NCBI GenBank assembly: GCA_020692205.1
Contig: JAIMKV010000013.1
Location: forward strand, 17,670 to 81,669
From: Myxosarcina sp. GA_180221_E-2-1-MAG-40_15
GTDB lineage: Bacteria > Cyanobacteriota > Cyanobacteriia > Cyanobacteriales > Xenococcaceae
DNA length: 64,000 bases
Direction of reading: 5' to 3'
Part shown: positions 38,234 through 46,910 of the stretch, in pieces
Numbering within the stretch: position 1 is the first letter of the stretch
How the letters are laid out: each line of letters starts with the position of its first letter
Notes under the pieces: model-generated
Database searches by the model: none
Seen by the model: only the letters and a program-made list of their open reading frames with translations
Told to the model about the DNA's origin: nothing
Made by a program: the position numbers and the translations under genes

Positions 38234-39130
38234 ATGAGTCAATCTATCTCTAGTAGCAAAATTAAGTCGGCTTTAGCACCTAATATTAGTATCAGCAGAC
38301 AAAATAGTGAGTCAAGTAATTCTCTGGGTAATTTTATTCAGGAAACATTAGCTCTGACCAAACGTCTATTTATTCAACTGCAACGTCGTCCTTCGACTTT
38401 GGTGGCGGGCGTGATTCAACCGTTTATGTGGCTAATTCTATTTGGCGCATTGTTTAGCAAAGCACCGGCAAACTTATTTGGTAACGACTTAAGCTATGCC
38501 AAATTTCTGGCACCAGGATTAATTGTCTTTGCAGCTTTCTCTGGGGCATTAAATGCAGGATTACCCGTAATGTTTGACCGGGAATTTGGTTTTTTAAACC
38601 GTTTACTCGTTGCGCCATTATCTTCCCGTTATTCAATTGTTGCAGCTTCAACAATTTATATTATCGCTTTAAGCTTTATCCAAACCGCAGTGATTGTCCT
38701 GGCTAGTGCTATTTTAGGTGCAGGATTACCAGGAATTGTCGGCATAAGTGCGATCGCGCTAATAGTTTTTTTAATTGTCTTAGGAGTTACAGCCTTAAGT
38801 CTAGGCTTGGCTTTTGCTTTACCTGGTCATATTGAACTAATTGCCGTGATTTTTGTGACTAACTTGCCTCTGCTATTCGCTAGTACTGCCCTAGCACCGC
38901 TTAGCTTTATGGCTGGCTGGCTACAGGTAATTGCTAGTCTTAATCCGTTGACCTATGCGATCGAACCCATTCGCTATATTTATGGTCATGGAGATTGGGC
39001 AATTAATAGTATTGTTATGAATACTCCCTGGTTCGGATTTAGTTTTGGTGCTGTTATCCTAGTATTACTGGCTTTTGATGCTCTAGTCTTATTAGCAATT
39101 CAGCCATTATTACGTCGCCGTTTTGCCTAA
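38234..39130 (+). CDS. ABC-2 permease (DrrB-like)
   Basis: A 298-residue membrane protein with six or more helices and the ABC-2 pattern. After a polar N-terminus come LALTKRLFIQLQRRPSTLVAG and PFMWLILFGALFSK, with ASLNPLTYAIEPIR near the end. It should partner the DrrA-like ATPase upstream. The 35-residue Ser-rich N-terminus is likely cytoplasmic and disordered. The substrate is unknown. Confidence 0.88.
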   Translation: MSQSISSSKIKSALAPNISISRQNSESSNSLGNFIQETLALTKRLFIQLQRRPSTLVAGVIQPFMWLILFGALFSKAPANLFGNDLSYAKFLAPGLIVFAAFSGALNAGLPVMFDREFGFLNRLLVAPLSSRYSIVAASTIYIIALSFIQTAVIVLASAILGAGLPGIVGISAIALIVFLIVLGVTALSLGLAFALPGHIELIAVIFVTNLPLLFASTALAPLSFMAGWLQVIASLNPLTYAIEPIRYIYGHGDWAINSIVMNTPWFGFSFGAVILVLLAFDALVLLAIQPLLRRRFA

Positions 39131-39164
39131 AAAATAACTTTAATTTTTATGATGAGGTGTAATT

Positions 39165-39527
39165 ATGTTTAAACTTAATCGTCGCAAGCAACTTAGTCTA
39201 AGTCTCTCTCTGGGGATGGCTTTGAGCTTAATAGCAGGATTCAGTTCATCTGCTGTGGCTCAAACTCGAACTGATGAACAGGGTTATCAATCAAATGAAA
39301 AAGACCCGCTTTATGGCGATGCACCTGCGGGATTAAACCCTTTAGATTTAATGCACCGCGCCCAGCAATTAAATGGCCCTAGCGCCGCCGAGTTTAATCA
39401 ACAGTCTCAAGTGCAGATCAATAATTCAGTATCCGATTTTAAGCGTCTTCAACAGCAAAAAATCTTGGAACAGCAGCAATCGACACCAACTACAGAACCA
39501 GTGGAAGCGGTGGAGACAGTAGAATAA
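39165..39527 (+). CDS. Small exported hypothetical protein
   Basis: A 120-residue protein with a clear signal peptide (basic start, hydrophobic LSLSLGMALSLIAGFSSS, cleavage after AVAQ near residue 33). The mature part is polar and Gln/Asn-rich (QQSQVQINNSVSDFKRLQQQKI) and looks flexible, ending in a Pro/Glu/Val tail. It follows the DrrB-like gene by 34 bases and may be co-transcribed. I do not recognise the family. Confidence 0.65.
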   Translation: MFKLNRRKQLSLSLSLGMALSLIAGFSSSAVAQTRTDEQGYQSNEKDPLYGDAPAGLNPLDLMHRAQQLNGPSAAEFNQQSQVQINNSVSDFKRLQQQKILEQQQSTPTTEPVEAVETVE

Positions 39528-39649
39528 GTAAATAATAAGATTAGTTGCGATCGCAACTACCGAAAATCTCGATGATTTTGGTGGGCAAAAAATTCAAGTA
39601 ATTCGCGATCGTACTATTGAACTAAAGGCAGTATTTTTATGCCAAAATT

Positions 39650-39677
39650 AGCTGAAAGCTAAAAGCTAAAAGCTATT
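39650..39677. repeat. Tandem heptamer repeat just before a start codon
   Basis: Units AGCTGAA, AGCTAAA, AGCTAAA and AGCTATT end two bases before the ATG at 39680, so the repeat occupies the ribosome-binding region of that gene. Same family as the other TAGCTNN tracts, in the reverse orientation. Confidence 0.7.
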
Positions 39678-39679
39678 CC

Positions 39680-41278
39680 ATGAGTAACAGAGACTTATTT
39701 GCTCGCGAAGCCTTGGCGCAGATTCCCAAAATTCTGACTCTTTTAGATCGCAATCCTCACAGTCCCACCTATGGTTGTTTTGATCGCACTTTTTGGCAAT
39801 ATAAGGTGATTGATTTCCCAGCGGGAATGTCTCAAGAGTTCGTTTATCCGTTGGCGTTGGCGCATCATTGCGATCTGCCAGGAAATATTTATTACCAGCA
39901 GCCTATGATTAAAGAGTGGGTTAAAGCAGGAATTAACTACGCTTGTTGGAGTAGTCATGCTAATGGTTCCTGTGATGATTACTTCCCCTATGAAAGAGCA
40001 GCAGGCGCAGCCGCTTTTTCTTTGCTTGCCTGTCTCGAAAGCACTAGCCTAATGAGCTTGGAGCATTCTGAAGCAGTTCTGGATTTTTTCCGCAGACGAG
40101 CAGACTGGCTAGCGAAACATCAAGAAAGCGGACGGCTAACAAATCATCAGGCTTTAATCGTGCTTTGTCTGGAGTTGGTCGGTAAACTACTTAAAACAGA
40201 TCGCTGGGATGATAGTAAGCAAGAACGTTTAGAACAGGTATTGTCCTGGCAAAATCCTGAAGGTTGGTTTATTGAGTATGAAGGTTGCGATCCTGGATAC
40301 CATACTCTGACTATTTCTTGTTTAGCGCGGGTGTATGAATTAAACAAGAGTGAGAGGTTAAAAAACGCGATCGCCTCAGCCGTAAAGTTAGCGGCGGAGT
40401 TTGTGCATCCCGATGGTTCTTATGGTGGAGAGTATACCAGTCGTAATACTTATAACTTTTTCCCTCATGGTTTTGAACTAGTAGGTAAGTGGCTACCAGT
40501 CGCTTTAAATATTAATGACCGCTTTTTACAGGGATTAGCTAATGGTTTAGGTTCTTGCTATGCCGACGATCGCATTATTGGACATCATACCTGGAACTAT
40601 TTTTTAGCCTGGCGTGACTTTATCTCTAGTCGCCCTCCGCTACAGCCTCGAACTCCTGGCAGGATTCATTTAAAACAAGGGGGTATTTTAATTGATCGCC
40701 GCCACAATACAGAACTATATTTAGCGCTCAACAAAGGTGGTGTGTTTAAGTTATTCCGCGATAACAAGCTGGTTGCTTCTGATACGCAGTTTTCTTTACT
40801 CGTGCAAGATGGCAACAAACGGAGAAACGCCGTGGGGCATTTGGTAGATAATTACCAAGTTCACCTTGGGGCCGATCAAATTGCGATCGCGGGTAATCTT
40901 GGCTGGGCGAAACAAAAGCAGATGAACCCGAAAAACTTAATTATGCTGCGGGTAGTAATGTTATCTTTAGGACGTTATTTTCCGAATTTAATTCGGCGTA
41001 TTTTACAAAAAATTCTGATTACAGGCAAACAAAAAACTCCGTTTAGCTTCTCTCGTCGCTTAGCTTGGCAAAACGGGCATTGGCAGATTGAAGATCGCCT
41101 GACTGCTGAGTCTTGGGATAATGTGGTGACAGCAGATATCGGTTGCGATCGCACTTCAATCTATGTTGTAATGAGTCGTACTTTTCAACCAGGACAACTA
41201 CAACCTGCTTGGGATTTGAGCGATCGGCTCAGAAACCTTAATTATGGAGAGTCGCTTAATTTAACCAGAGATCTGTAG
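39680..41278 (+). CDS. Hypothetical protein with glycan-lyase-like toroid layout
   Basis: A 532-residue soluble protein. The N-terminal 310 residues are helical and aromatic-rich, with DYFPYERAAGAAAFSLLACL and GSYGGEYTSRNTYNFFPHGF, resembling the alpha/alpha-toroid of polysaccharide lyases and hydrolases. The C-terminal part is strand-rich (GGILIDRRHNTELYLALNKGG), like the beta domain of heparinase-type enzymes. There is no signal peptide. The neighbouring ABC exporters suggest cell-surface polysaccharide work. I cannot name a substrate or a catalytic residue, so it is left as a hypothetical. Confidence 0.55.
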   Translation: MSNRDLFAREALAQIPKILTLLDRNPHSPTYGCFDRTFWQYKVIDFPAGMSQEFVYPLALAHHCDLPGNIYYQQPMIKEWVKAGINYACWSSHANGSCDDYFPYERAAGAAAFSLLACLESTSLMSLEHSEAVLDFFRRRADWLAKHQESGRLTNHQALIVLCLELVGKLLKTDRWDDSKQERLEQVLSWQNPEGWFIEYEGCDPGYHTLTISCLARVYELNKSERLKNAIASAVKLAAEFVHPDGSYGGEYTSRNTYNFFPHGFELVGKWLPVALNINDRFLQGLANGLGSCYADDRIIGHHTWNYFLAWRDFISSRPPLQPRTPGRIHLKQGGILIDRRHNTELYLALNKGGVFKLFRDNKLVASDTQFSLLVQDGNKRRNAVGHLVDNYQVHLGADQIAIAGNLGWAKQKQMNPKNLIMLRVVMLSLGRYFPNLIRRILQKILITGKQKTPFSFSRRLAWQNGHWQIEDRLTAESWDNVVTADIGCDRTSIYVVMSRTFQPGQLQPAWDLSDRLRNLNYGESLNLTRDL

Positions 41279-41332
41279 CTCTAACACCAAATATATCAAG
41301 TGAACGATAGATTAGGACGTTAGTTGTAAAAC

Positions 41333-41348
41333 TAGCTTTTAGCTTTTG
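41333..41348. repeat. Short heptamer repeat
   Basis: TAGCTTT occurs twice in a row, between the 532-residue hypothetical gene and the peptidase-like gene. The smallest member of the dispersed family. Confidence 0.55.
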
Positions 41349-41419
41349 ATTGACGTGTATTAACCTTTGCTTCGACTGCTATAAATAATCAAACTTATAA
41401 AAATGCCTATTACGCAACA

Positions 41420-41938
41420 ATGTCTCCTCAACTTCTGCTAACATCCTTTCAAACATGGCTACCTCATCAAAAATCGAATTCTGCTGATGACTTGTTAAAA
41501 ATAATCCAAAAGCAACCAGTCTATGCTCATCTTTGCCATTTTCTTAGAAAGCTTCCTGTCAATACAGAATTAGCTGCTCAGCAGGTCATTAAATCGATTA
41601 AAACCCAAAATCCTCAAGGTATTATTTGTTGTGGAATGGCGGAATCTAGAGATGAATTAACTCTAGAATCTAATGCCAGATGTGACAAAGATTGCCTTGT
41701 TACTAATGTTCAATTAGATAATCTAGTAACTTGTTTAAATAATACTAAAATTAGTCATGATGCTGGTAACTTTGTCTGTGAAGGTTTATATTATCAAGTA
41801 CTAAGATATCTCTACACTGAAAAGACTGACATCCCCTGTATTTTTGTACATATTCCTGTTCTTAATCCTAATAACAAAGAAAATATTCAACAAGACTTTA
41901 TTAAAATAGTTCGTTTGATAAAGTCTGCTAAGAATTGA
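41420..41938 (+). CDS. Pyroglutamyl-peptidase-I-like (C15 family) protein
   Basis: A 172-residue protein resembling pyrrolidone carboxyl peptidase, which removes N-terminal pyroglutamate. LLTSFQTWLPHQKSNSADDLL matches the first family block. GMAESRDELTLESNAR carries the expected Glu, SHDAGNFVCEGLYYQVL the nucleophile Cys, and CIFVHIPVL the His, so the catalytic set appears complete. The length is shorter than the typical ~200 residues because a segment between the second and third blocks is reduced. A true peptidase is likely, though a divergent relative is possible. Confidence 0.7.
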   Translation: MSPQLLLTSFQTWLPHQKSNSADDLLKIIQKQPVYAHLCHFLRKLPVNTELAAQQVIKSIKTQNPQGIICCGMAESRDELTLESNARCDKDCLVTNVQLDNLVTCLNNTKISHDAGNFVCEGLYYQVLRYLYTEKTDIPCIFVHIPVLNPNNKENIQQDFIKIVRLIKSAKN

Positions 41939-42134
41939 AATATTAGCGTTTTTTAGACAAAAAAATAGAGTCAACTTTGAACATATAAATAAAAGTTCTG
42001 CACCCTAGCCGACGCAATAATCAAATAAATTATTTTGCACTTCAATACGACTTTCTTCTGCAGTTAGGCATAGCCTCTTTTATATGGTCAAGCTTTGACT
42101 CAATAAGATAAATTATTTTGGGTTTCAAATTATT

Positions 42135-42245
42135 TTAATTTTCTCTTTGATCTTTATTTGTTTGGATAAAAAGAATTAGCAGGAAGACGGTAGGAACTAA
42201 AACAAATAGGATTGTAGCTACAAATCCCAAATCATTAACTTCCAT
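42135..42245 (-). CDS. psbM: Photosystem II reaction centre protein M
   Basis: A 36-residue protein read on the minus strand, starting [20 protein letters not shown] and continuing through one hydrophobic helix to a polar tail ending QREN. This matches PsbM, a single-helix subunit at the photosystem II dimer interface. The usual second residue Gln is Glu here and the tail is slightly longer than the common form. It is too short for typical gene-length cut-offs. The ferredoxin gene follows it on the chromosome, also on the minus strand, in a photosynthesis-related block. Confidence 0.92.
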   Translation of the reverse strand: MEVNDLGFVATILFVLVPTVFLLILFIQTNKDQREN

Positions 42246-42338
42246 ATAATAGCAGCTCCTAAGTAAGTAATTATTAAAACAACATTCACATCTAGAATAT
42301 CATTACTTAGGGAATAGCTGCATAGACAATGTTTATTT

Positions 42339-42653
42339 TTATTTCTTCTTAGAAGGCTTAGGTTTGGTGATTATAGTGACTGGACCATTGACTAGAGTTT
42401 GACAAGCTAAACGATAGTTATCAGGCTTTTTCTTTAATCTGCGCTTTTCAAAATCTGTTTTAGGAGATAAATTCTCCATGCCTTCAGCAACTTCAACAAT
42501 ACAAGTCGCACATTGCCCATAACCACCACAATTTCTGAGCTTACCTCCTAAGGTGTAAATATCAACTCGATTTTGAAGAGCTTTCTCGCGTAAATTTGAT
42601 CCCTGTGCAGCGATCACTTCTTGATTTTCCTTGGCAAAGGTAATTGTCGTCAT
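42339..42653 (-). CDS. [2Fe-2S] ferredoxin
   Basis: A 104-residue ferredoxin with Cys42, Cys48, Cys51 and Cys84 ([10 protein letters not shown] then ACQTL) spaced as CX5CX2CX32C. This spacing is close to adrenodoxin-like and divergent plant-type proteins rather than the main photosynthetic ferredoxin PetF (CX4CX2C). A basic tail (KPKPSKKK) is unusual and may aid binding to an acidic partner. It could carry electrons to an unidentified assembly or metabolic enzyme. It is transcribed in the same direction as psbM, 93 bases upstream of it. Confidence 0.85.
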   Translation of the reverse strand: MTTITFAKENQEVIAAQGSNLREKALQNRVDIYTLGGKLRNCGGYGQCATCIVEVAEGMENLSPKTDFEKRRLKKKPDNYRLACQTLVNGPVTIITKPKPSKKK

Positions 42654-42765
42654 AGAAATTTTCTCGTGCTAAATCCTGCTTACTATAATATTAAGAATTC
42701 ATAAAAAATCATACATTGATTTTAATACTTATGGGGTTTTCAAGAGTATTGTTTACAAGGTGCAA

Positions 42766-43554
42766 TCAGTCAGGAATAATTGGGAAACAATCTTGATGCC
42801 AATGCCAGAAATTAATTTGCTTAAAGGGTATCGAAGTTTTAACTGCCATTGTTGCTATATAGCTTGTGGCAGGAATACAGGAGTAGATTGACCAGCTGCT
42901 TACCGCTGCTTTACTTCCTTTGATTGCCAGGAGGCGTGGAGATTGAACGCAGTCGAGAATTATATCGACATTGGCTAATGAACCTGCTAGACCCGTACCT
43001 ATCGCTTTTAAGTAAGCTTCTTTTGCAGTCCACAACTTAAAAAATACTTCAGATTTCTGCGAATCTTCAACATTATTAATTAATCTATATTCTCGCTCAG
43101 AAAAAAAACGCTGGGCAATTTTAACTGCATCTGGCATTTCTCTGATGTATTCAAGATCTACTCCAATAGGATGATGATAGGTAAAGCCGTAAAGGGCATA
43201 TGCTCCAGAGTGAGAAAGATTAAATTTTAGAGGACTATCTTGTTTGCATCCTGTTAATTGAGGCTTACCGCAATTGCCATATTTAAATTCTAAATCATGG
43301 GGACTTATTTGCAGATAATTACTTAACAACTTTCTTAAAATACCTCGGGCCGCAATAAATCTTCTTTTATGCGGGACAAAGCGAAATTTATTTGCTCGCT
43401 CTATTTCATCAGGCGATAAAAAAGTAGTCAACTGATCAATTACTACGGTAGGTAAATCAAGGCTAGCGCGCCAAATATGAACCTGACCTTCTTCCAGCAT
43501 TGGTTGACTTTGAGAAAATTGCCAAACTATTTTTTGACGATTGTGATCTCTCAT
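42766..43554 (-). CDS. 4'-phosphopantetheinyl transferase (Sfp/HetI-like)
   Basis: The enzyme adds the phosphopantetheine arm from CoA to carrier proteins. The 262-residue protein has the Sfp-class two-lobed layout, with magnesium-site GVDLEYIRE near residue 136 and FFKLWTAKEAYLKAIGTGL near 178. NLSHSGAYALYGFT is the usual strand before the first motif. Cyanobacteria typically have one such broad enzyme for fatty acid and secondary-metabolite carriers. Its start overlaps the stop of the RidA gene by four bases, which suggests translational coupling. Confidence 0.9.
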   Translation of the reverse strand: MRDHNRQKIVWQFSQSQPMLEEGQVHIWRASLDLPTVVIDQLTTFLSPDEIERANKFRFVPHKRRFIAARGILRKLLSNYLQISPHDLEFKYGNCGKPQLTGCKQDSPLKFNLSHSGAYALYGFTYHHPIGVDLEYIREMPDAVKIAQRFFSEREYRLINNVEDSQKSEVFFKLWTAKEAYLKAIGTGLAGSLANVDIILDCVQSPRLLAIKGSKAAVSSWSIYSCIPATSYIATMAVKTSIPFKQINFWHWHQDCFPIIPD

Positions 43555-43952
43555 GTTGAATAACTATCTCTGATCGCAACCCCTGTTACCTTAATTTTTC
43601 CACCAAAAGGTAAAGCAGCGGCCTGATAAATGGTTCTAGCAGGCTTCCGTTCAGATGCGAAATAGCTGGAAAACAATTGATTGACTATTGATATATCTTG
43701 TAAATCAATAAACGCTAGGTCGATAAACACGATTTCTTGAAGAGTAAAACCCGCAGCTGTAATTGCTGCGAAAAAATTACCAAAGGCACACTCTGCTTCT
43801 TCTAAAATTGTACCTGGAATATATTTTCCTGAATTATCTACCGACAGCTGTCCACTTACATAACAAATATTATTAACCACTACAGCATGGCTAATAGGCG
43901 CATCCCACTGTGGCAAATCTTCCCCTTTAGTTATAAATCGGCGTGAACTCAT
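43551..43952 (-). CDS. RidA/YjgF-family protein
   Basis: A 133-residue protein of the RidA-like enamine/imine deaminase family. AVVVNNICYVSGQLSVDNSGKYIPG and the C-terminal PARTIYQAAALPFGGKIKVTGVAI match family blocks. The usual deaminase Arg in RxxxxVxxLP is seen as R in ARTIYQAAALP, so activity is plausible. The coupling with the phosphopantetheinyl transferase gene is unusual and might mark an amino-acid or carrier-protein clean-up role. The substrate is unknown. Confidence 0.8.
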   Translation of the reverse strand: MSSRRFITKGEDLPQWDAPISHAVVVNNICYVSGQLSVDNSGKYIPGTILEEAECAFGNFFAAITAAGFTLQEIVFIDLAFIDLQDISIVNQLFSSYFASERKPARTIYQAAALPFGGKIKVTGVAIRDSYST

Positions 43953-43997
43953 AAATTTAAATTAAATAAGGCAGTTGCTTTTGATATTAGTATTTGT

Positions 43998-45266
43998 TTA
44001 ATTCATTTTGTAATTTGCTTTAGCCTTGATCAAAAGATGTTGATCATCTGCTACTTCTGTCCAACAGCTTGCGCCTAATTGTTCTAATGTTAAAAGACAA
44101 GCATATTTAAGCTCAAAAATTGGCGTATTTAGAGCTTCTTTAAGCAGGGGAATAGCTTGAGTGGCCTGAAGATTTCCTAAAGCGATCGCTGCCGCGGCGC
44201 GAGATTTTTGAAACTGAGGAGATGTATTGTGCAAAGCCTGAACGATTAAATCGTAACTAGGCTGGTGATTGAGTAAACCTAATAATTTAATCACATGAAA
44301 ATGTGCGCCATAGTCATTATGCGCTTCCTCGGCATAAGTCTGTAATAGTGCTGTCGTTGACTCGTTTGGATAAATTTCAAGCAGGGTTTTGCCTGCTAAA
44401 TAGCAACGTCCAAAGTCTGTATGGTAAAGTTCTCTGATCAAGAATTCTATAGATGGTGCTTGGTCGTATTCGTGTACCATTTCAATGTCTTGGGGGCGAT
44501 CGCAAATTATGCGATCCAAGCTAGGTTCAATCTCGGCAAAACTAATTTTATTGGTAGCTAAACCCTTGGCTGCCAATAGCCTGATACCACGTAGGCGAAA
44601 GACTACAGAAATTGGTGCTTTGGCAATTGCCGAAATTGCTGGGTAATACTCCGCGTCAATTAAATCTTGAATGCAGGCGCGTCTGGCATTGATGTTACTA
44701 TGCTGGAGAAACTCAGCTACGCGATCCATCTGACTAAGGTTGCCAGTTAAGCGAGCTATAGAGGCGATCGCCGCGCTGGCGATCGCTTCATCAGGATCAT
44801 TAGTAAAAGGCTCTATTTTGGCTATAGCTGGTTTATAATCAAAGTTGGCTAGAGTATGGATAATCACGCGATAGGTTTGATTGGGTTTGGTTAGTAGTTC
44901 GGCGATCGCTTCTAGGATAGATTCATCTTCTGTACCGATTTCGCCAATTGCCCAGACTGCATTTTCTACTGTTAGTGGATCTTCGTCTGCTAAACAAGAC
45001 TTGAGTACTGGCATTGCTTGAACTGCTTTTAACCGTCCTAAACTTTCTACTGCTTTACGTCTGGCGATGCGATTTTCTAAGGCAGGATCGGGATCTTTAA
45101 TTGCTTCAATGAGGGCATTGATCGCTCTTTCGGTAGGAAAGTTAATTAGGTGTGCTGCGCCTACATAACGTTCGGATGTTCCATCCTCGGTATTTAAAGG
45201 CTTTTTCAACAGCGCGATCGCCTGATCTTCAGTTAAGTTAAATATATTAGAAAATCTGTTATCCAT
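43998..45266 (-). CDS. cpeY: HEAT-repeat bilin lyase, CpeY-like
   Basis: The 422-residue protein is made of HEAT/PBS-lyase repeats, with a conserved-looking start NIFNLTEDQAIALLKKPLNT. Lyase-family stretches include ENRIARRKAVESLGRL, SFAEIEPSLDR and FGRCYLAGKTLLEIYP. The length is that of CpeY, not of the shorter CpcE. CpeY with CpeZ attaches phycoerythrobilin to alpha-phycoerythrin. The paralogue MpeY or another PBS lyase is the alternative. It is divergent from a 72-residue gene and a second HEAT lyase. No phycobiliprotein structural gene lies in the window. Confidence 0.7.
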   Translation of the reverse strand: MDNRFSNIFNLTEDQAIALLKKPLNTEDGTSERYVGAAHLINFPTERAINALIEAIKDPDPALENRIARRKAVESLGRLKAVQAMPVLKSCLADEDPLTVENAVWAIGEIGTEDESILEAIAELLTKPNQTYRVIIHTLANFDYKPAIAKIEPFTNDPDEAIASAAIASIARLTGNLSQMDRVAEFLQHSNINARRACIQDLIDAEYYPAISAIAKAPISVVFRLRGIRLLAAKGLATNKISFAEIEPSLDRIICDRPQDIEMVHEYDQAPSIEFLIRELYHTDFGRCYLAGKTLLEIYPNESTTALLQTYAEEAHNDYGAHFHVIKLLGLLNHQPSYDLIVQALHNTSPQFQKSRAAAAIALGNLQATQAIPLLKEALNTPIFELKYACLLTLEQLGASCWTEVADDQHLLIKAKANYKMN

Positions 45267-45429
45267 TACTTTAATAAATTTAATAATCGATTCTAATTAA
45301 TAAATAGTTTATAACTTTCTGTCTGGGTTAATCTTGGGTAGTTTACTGTTAGCAAACAATCTGAGAAAATTAACCCCATAAGTTCAGGATCAAATACTAA
45401 ACTCAGTTAGTTTAAGAAACATTAAGAAT

Positions 45430-45648
45430 ATGGCGAAAACTCCCGTAACGGCAGCAGATTTAGCTGAACTGATTAACGAATTTGAAAAATATCGCGAACG
45501 TTTGGTTAACGAAACTATGGAAGCCGCCAAAAAAGCTAAGCTATCCAAAAAAGCAACTATGGCTAAATTAGAACCACAGCTTGCCGACATTGATGCCAAA
45601 CTGCAACGAATCAGAGAACAACAGGCTAACCTGACTGCGAGTGATTAA
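45430..45648 (+). CDS. Small Lys/Ala-rich helical protein
   Basis: A 72-residue protein with one long, charged, probably coiled helix (EFEKYRERLVNETMEAAKKAKL, then KATMAKLEPQLADIDAKLQRI). It has no Cys and no signal peptide. Its stop codon is directly followed by the ATG of the HEAT-repeat gene (zero-base gap), so the two are translated together. The family is not recognised. The tight link to a lyase suggests a partner or chaperone role. Confidence 0.65.
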   Translation: MAKTPVTAADLAELINEFEKYRERLVNETMEAAKKAKLSKKATMAKLEPQLADIDAKLQRIREQQANLTASD

Positions 45649-46560
45649 ATGACTGAGATGTCTGATGCAATTAAAAATGGCGAAACACTGTTACTTTCTC
45701 ATCAAGAAACCGAGCAACTCTTATCAAGAGTGAATCAAGAAATTGCTCGTGATACTTTTGATCATCAAGATCGACAGTTAATTTGGCAGATGGTGCAATG
45801 TTTAGGGGATACTAGAGGGCTAGTTAGATTGGGCTTTGCTGAGGCATTAGGAGCGGTAGGCAAATCTGCGGTAGATCCTCTAATTGAGGCTCTATTGCAT
45901 CATTCTAATGTAGTTGTTAGAAGAGCAGCAGGAAAAACTTTGACGTTAATTGAAGATCCTCAAGCTGTTCCTCATTTAATTTACGCGCTGCTTAACGATG
46001 AAGATACAGTAGTCCAAGCATCCGCTATTGGCGCACTCGCTCGTACAGGAGAAGCCTCGGTAACGCCATTATTAGGGGTATTAGCCTCACCTGATTCGAG
46101 TGAGAGTAACAAAGGTCATGCAGCTTGGGCATTAGCGTTTATTGGCGCAAAAGCTAAGCATAAACTATACGCTGCATATGCCTCAGATTCACCTGAAGTT
46201 AGAGCAGCAGTGGTAGGCGCGATCTCTAAGGTGGCGGAAGAAGATCGCGATGATCTCCAAGCACTACATCTATTGATTAGCTCTTTGCAAGATACCGCAG
46301 TTAATGTTCGTAGTGAAGCCGCAGCTGTATTAGGTAATTTAAAATATCAACCAGCAATTCCTGCCTTGATTGAATTACTTCATCATCCTGAAGCAGAAAC
46401 TCGCAAATCAGCAGCCCTCTCCTTAATGAAGATCGGCGATCGCAGTTCAATTACACCATTGCAAAACGCTTTAACTAGAGAAAGTGATGCAGGAGTCACC
46501 AAAGCTATCTCCTTGGCTATTTCATTATTGCACAGGGAAACTGAAGTTGATGATTGGTAA
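45649..46560 (+). CDS. HEAT-repeat bilin-lyase-like protein (CpeF/CpeZ/NblB type)
   Basis: A 303-residue HEAT-repeat protein with about seven repeats (DPLIEALLHHSNVVVRRAAGKTL, AVPHLIYALLNDEDTVVQASAIG, AIPALIELLHHPEAETRKSAA). This is the build of the E/F-class bilin lyases and of NblB. Its length fits CpeF (formerly MpeV), which attaches the doubly linked bilin on beta-phycoerythrin, better than the ~200-residue CpeZ. The opposite-facing CpeY-like gene supports a phycoerythrin role. I could not find a residue that separates the subgroups, so the exact name is left open. Confidence 0.65.
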   Translation: MTEMSDAIKNGETLLLSHQETEQLLSRVNQEIARDTFDHQDRQLIWQMVQCLGDTRGLVRLGFAEALGAVGKSAVDPLIEALLHHSNVVVRRAAGKTLTLIEDPQAVPHLIYALLNDEDTVVQASAIGALARTGEASVTPLLGVLASPDSSESNKGHAAWALAFIGAKAKHKLYAAYASDSPEVRAAVVGAISKVAEEDRDDLQALHLLISSLQDTAVNVRSEAAAVLGNLKYQPAIPALIELLHHPEAETRKSAALSLMKIGDRSSITPLQNALTRESDAGVTKAISLAISLLHRETEVDDW

Positions 46561-46910
46561 GCATTAGTTGCTCAAAAAGCCAGGCTCAAACTGTAGCATC
46601 AAGTTTGAACTCAATGGCGATCGCTTTTTTTGCCTTTTGACAGTCTATCAAGATTATCAAGTTATAATTGCTTTTAGGGTGAATAGCCTCTTCAATCAAC
46701 CTGGTTATAGATTGAAACATGCTAGGATTTTGCCTTGTTTTGATTAATTAATCTACAGATATTCTCAAGTCCTGGCAGCCATAAATGCGCTCCAAACTGG
46801 TGAGCAATTAAATAAAAACCTTAATTTAGTCAAGATCATCTTTTGCTGTTGTTACCAAGAAAACTATAAAATCTACCTACAATTACTCGCAAAATAATAT
46901 ATATAGAGGC
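46561..46910. other. Intergenic region without recognised gene
   Basis: 350 bases between the HEAT-repeat gene and the alpha/beta hydrolase gene. Apart from the hairpin at 46586-46608 and one HIP1 octamer I see no gene or RNA signal. It must hold the promoter of the hydrolase gene. Confidence 0.4.
46586..46608. terminator. Probable terminator downstream of HEAT-repeat gene
   Basis: TCAAACT at 46586-46592 pairs with AGTTTGA at 46602-46608 over a nine-base loop, and a T-run follows about 20 bases later. It lies 26 bases after the stop codon. Confidence 0.45.
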
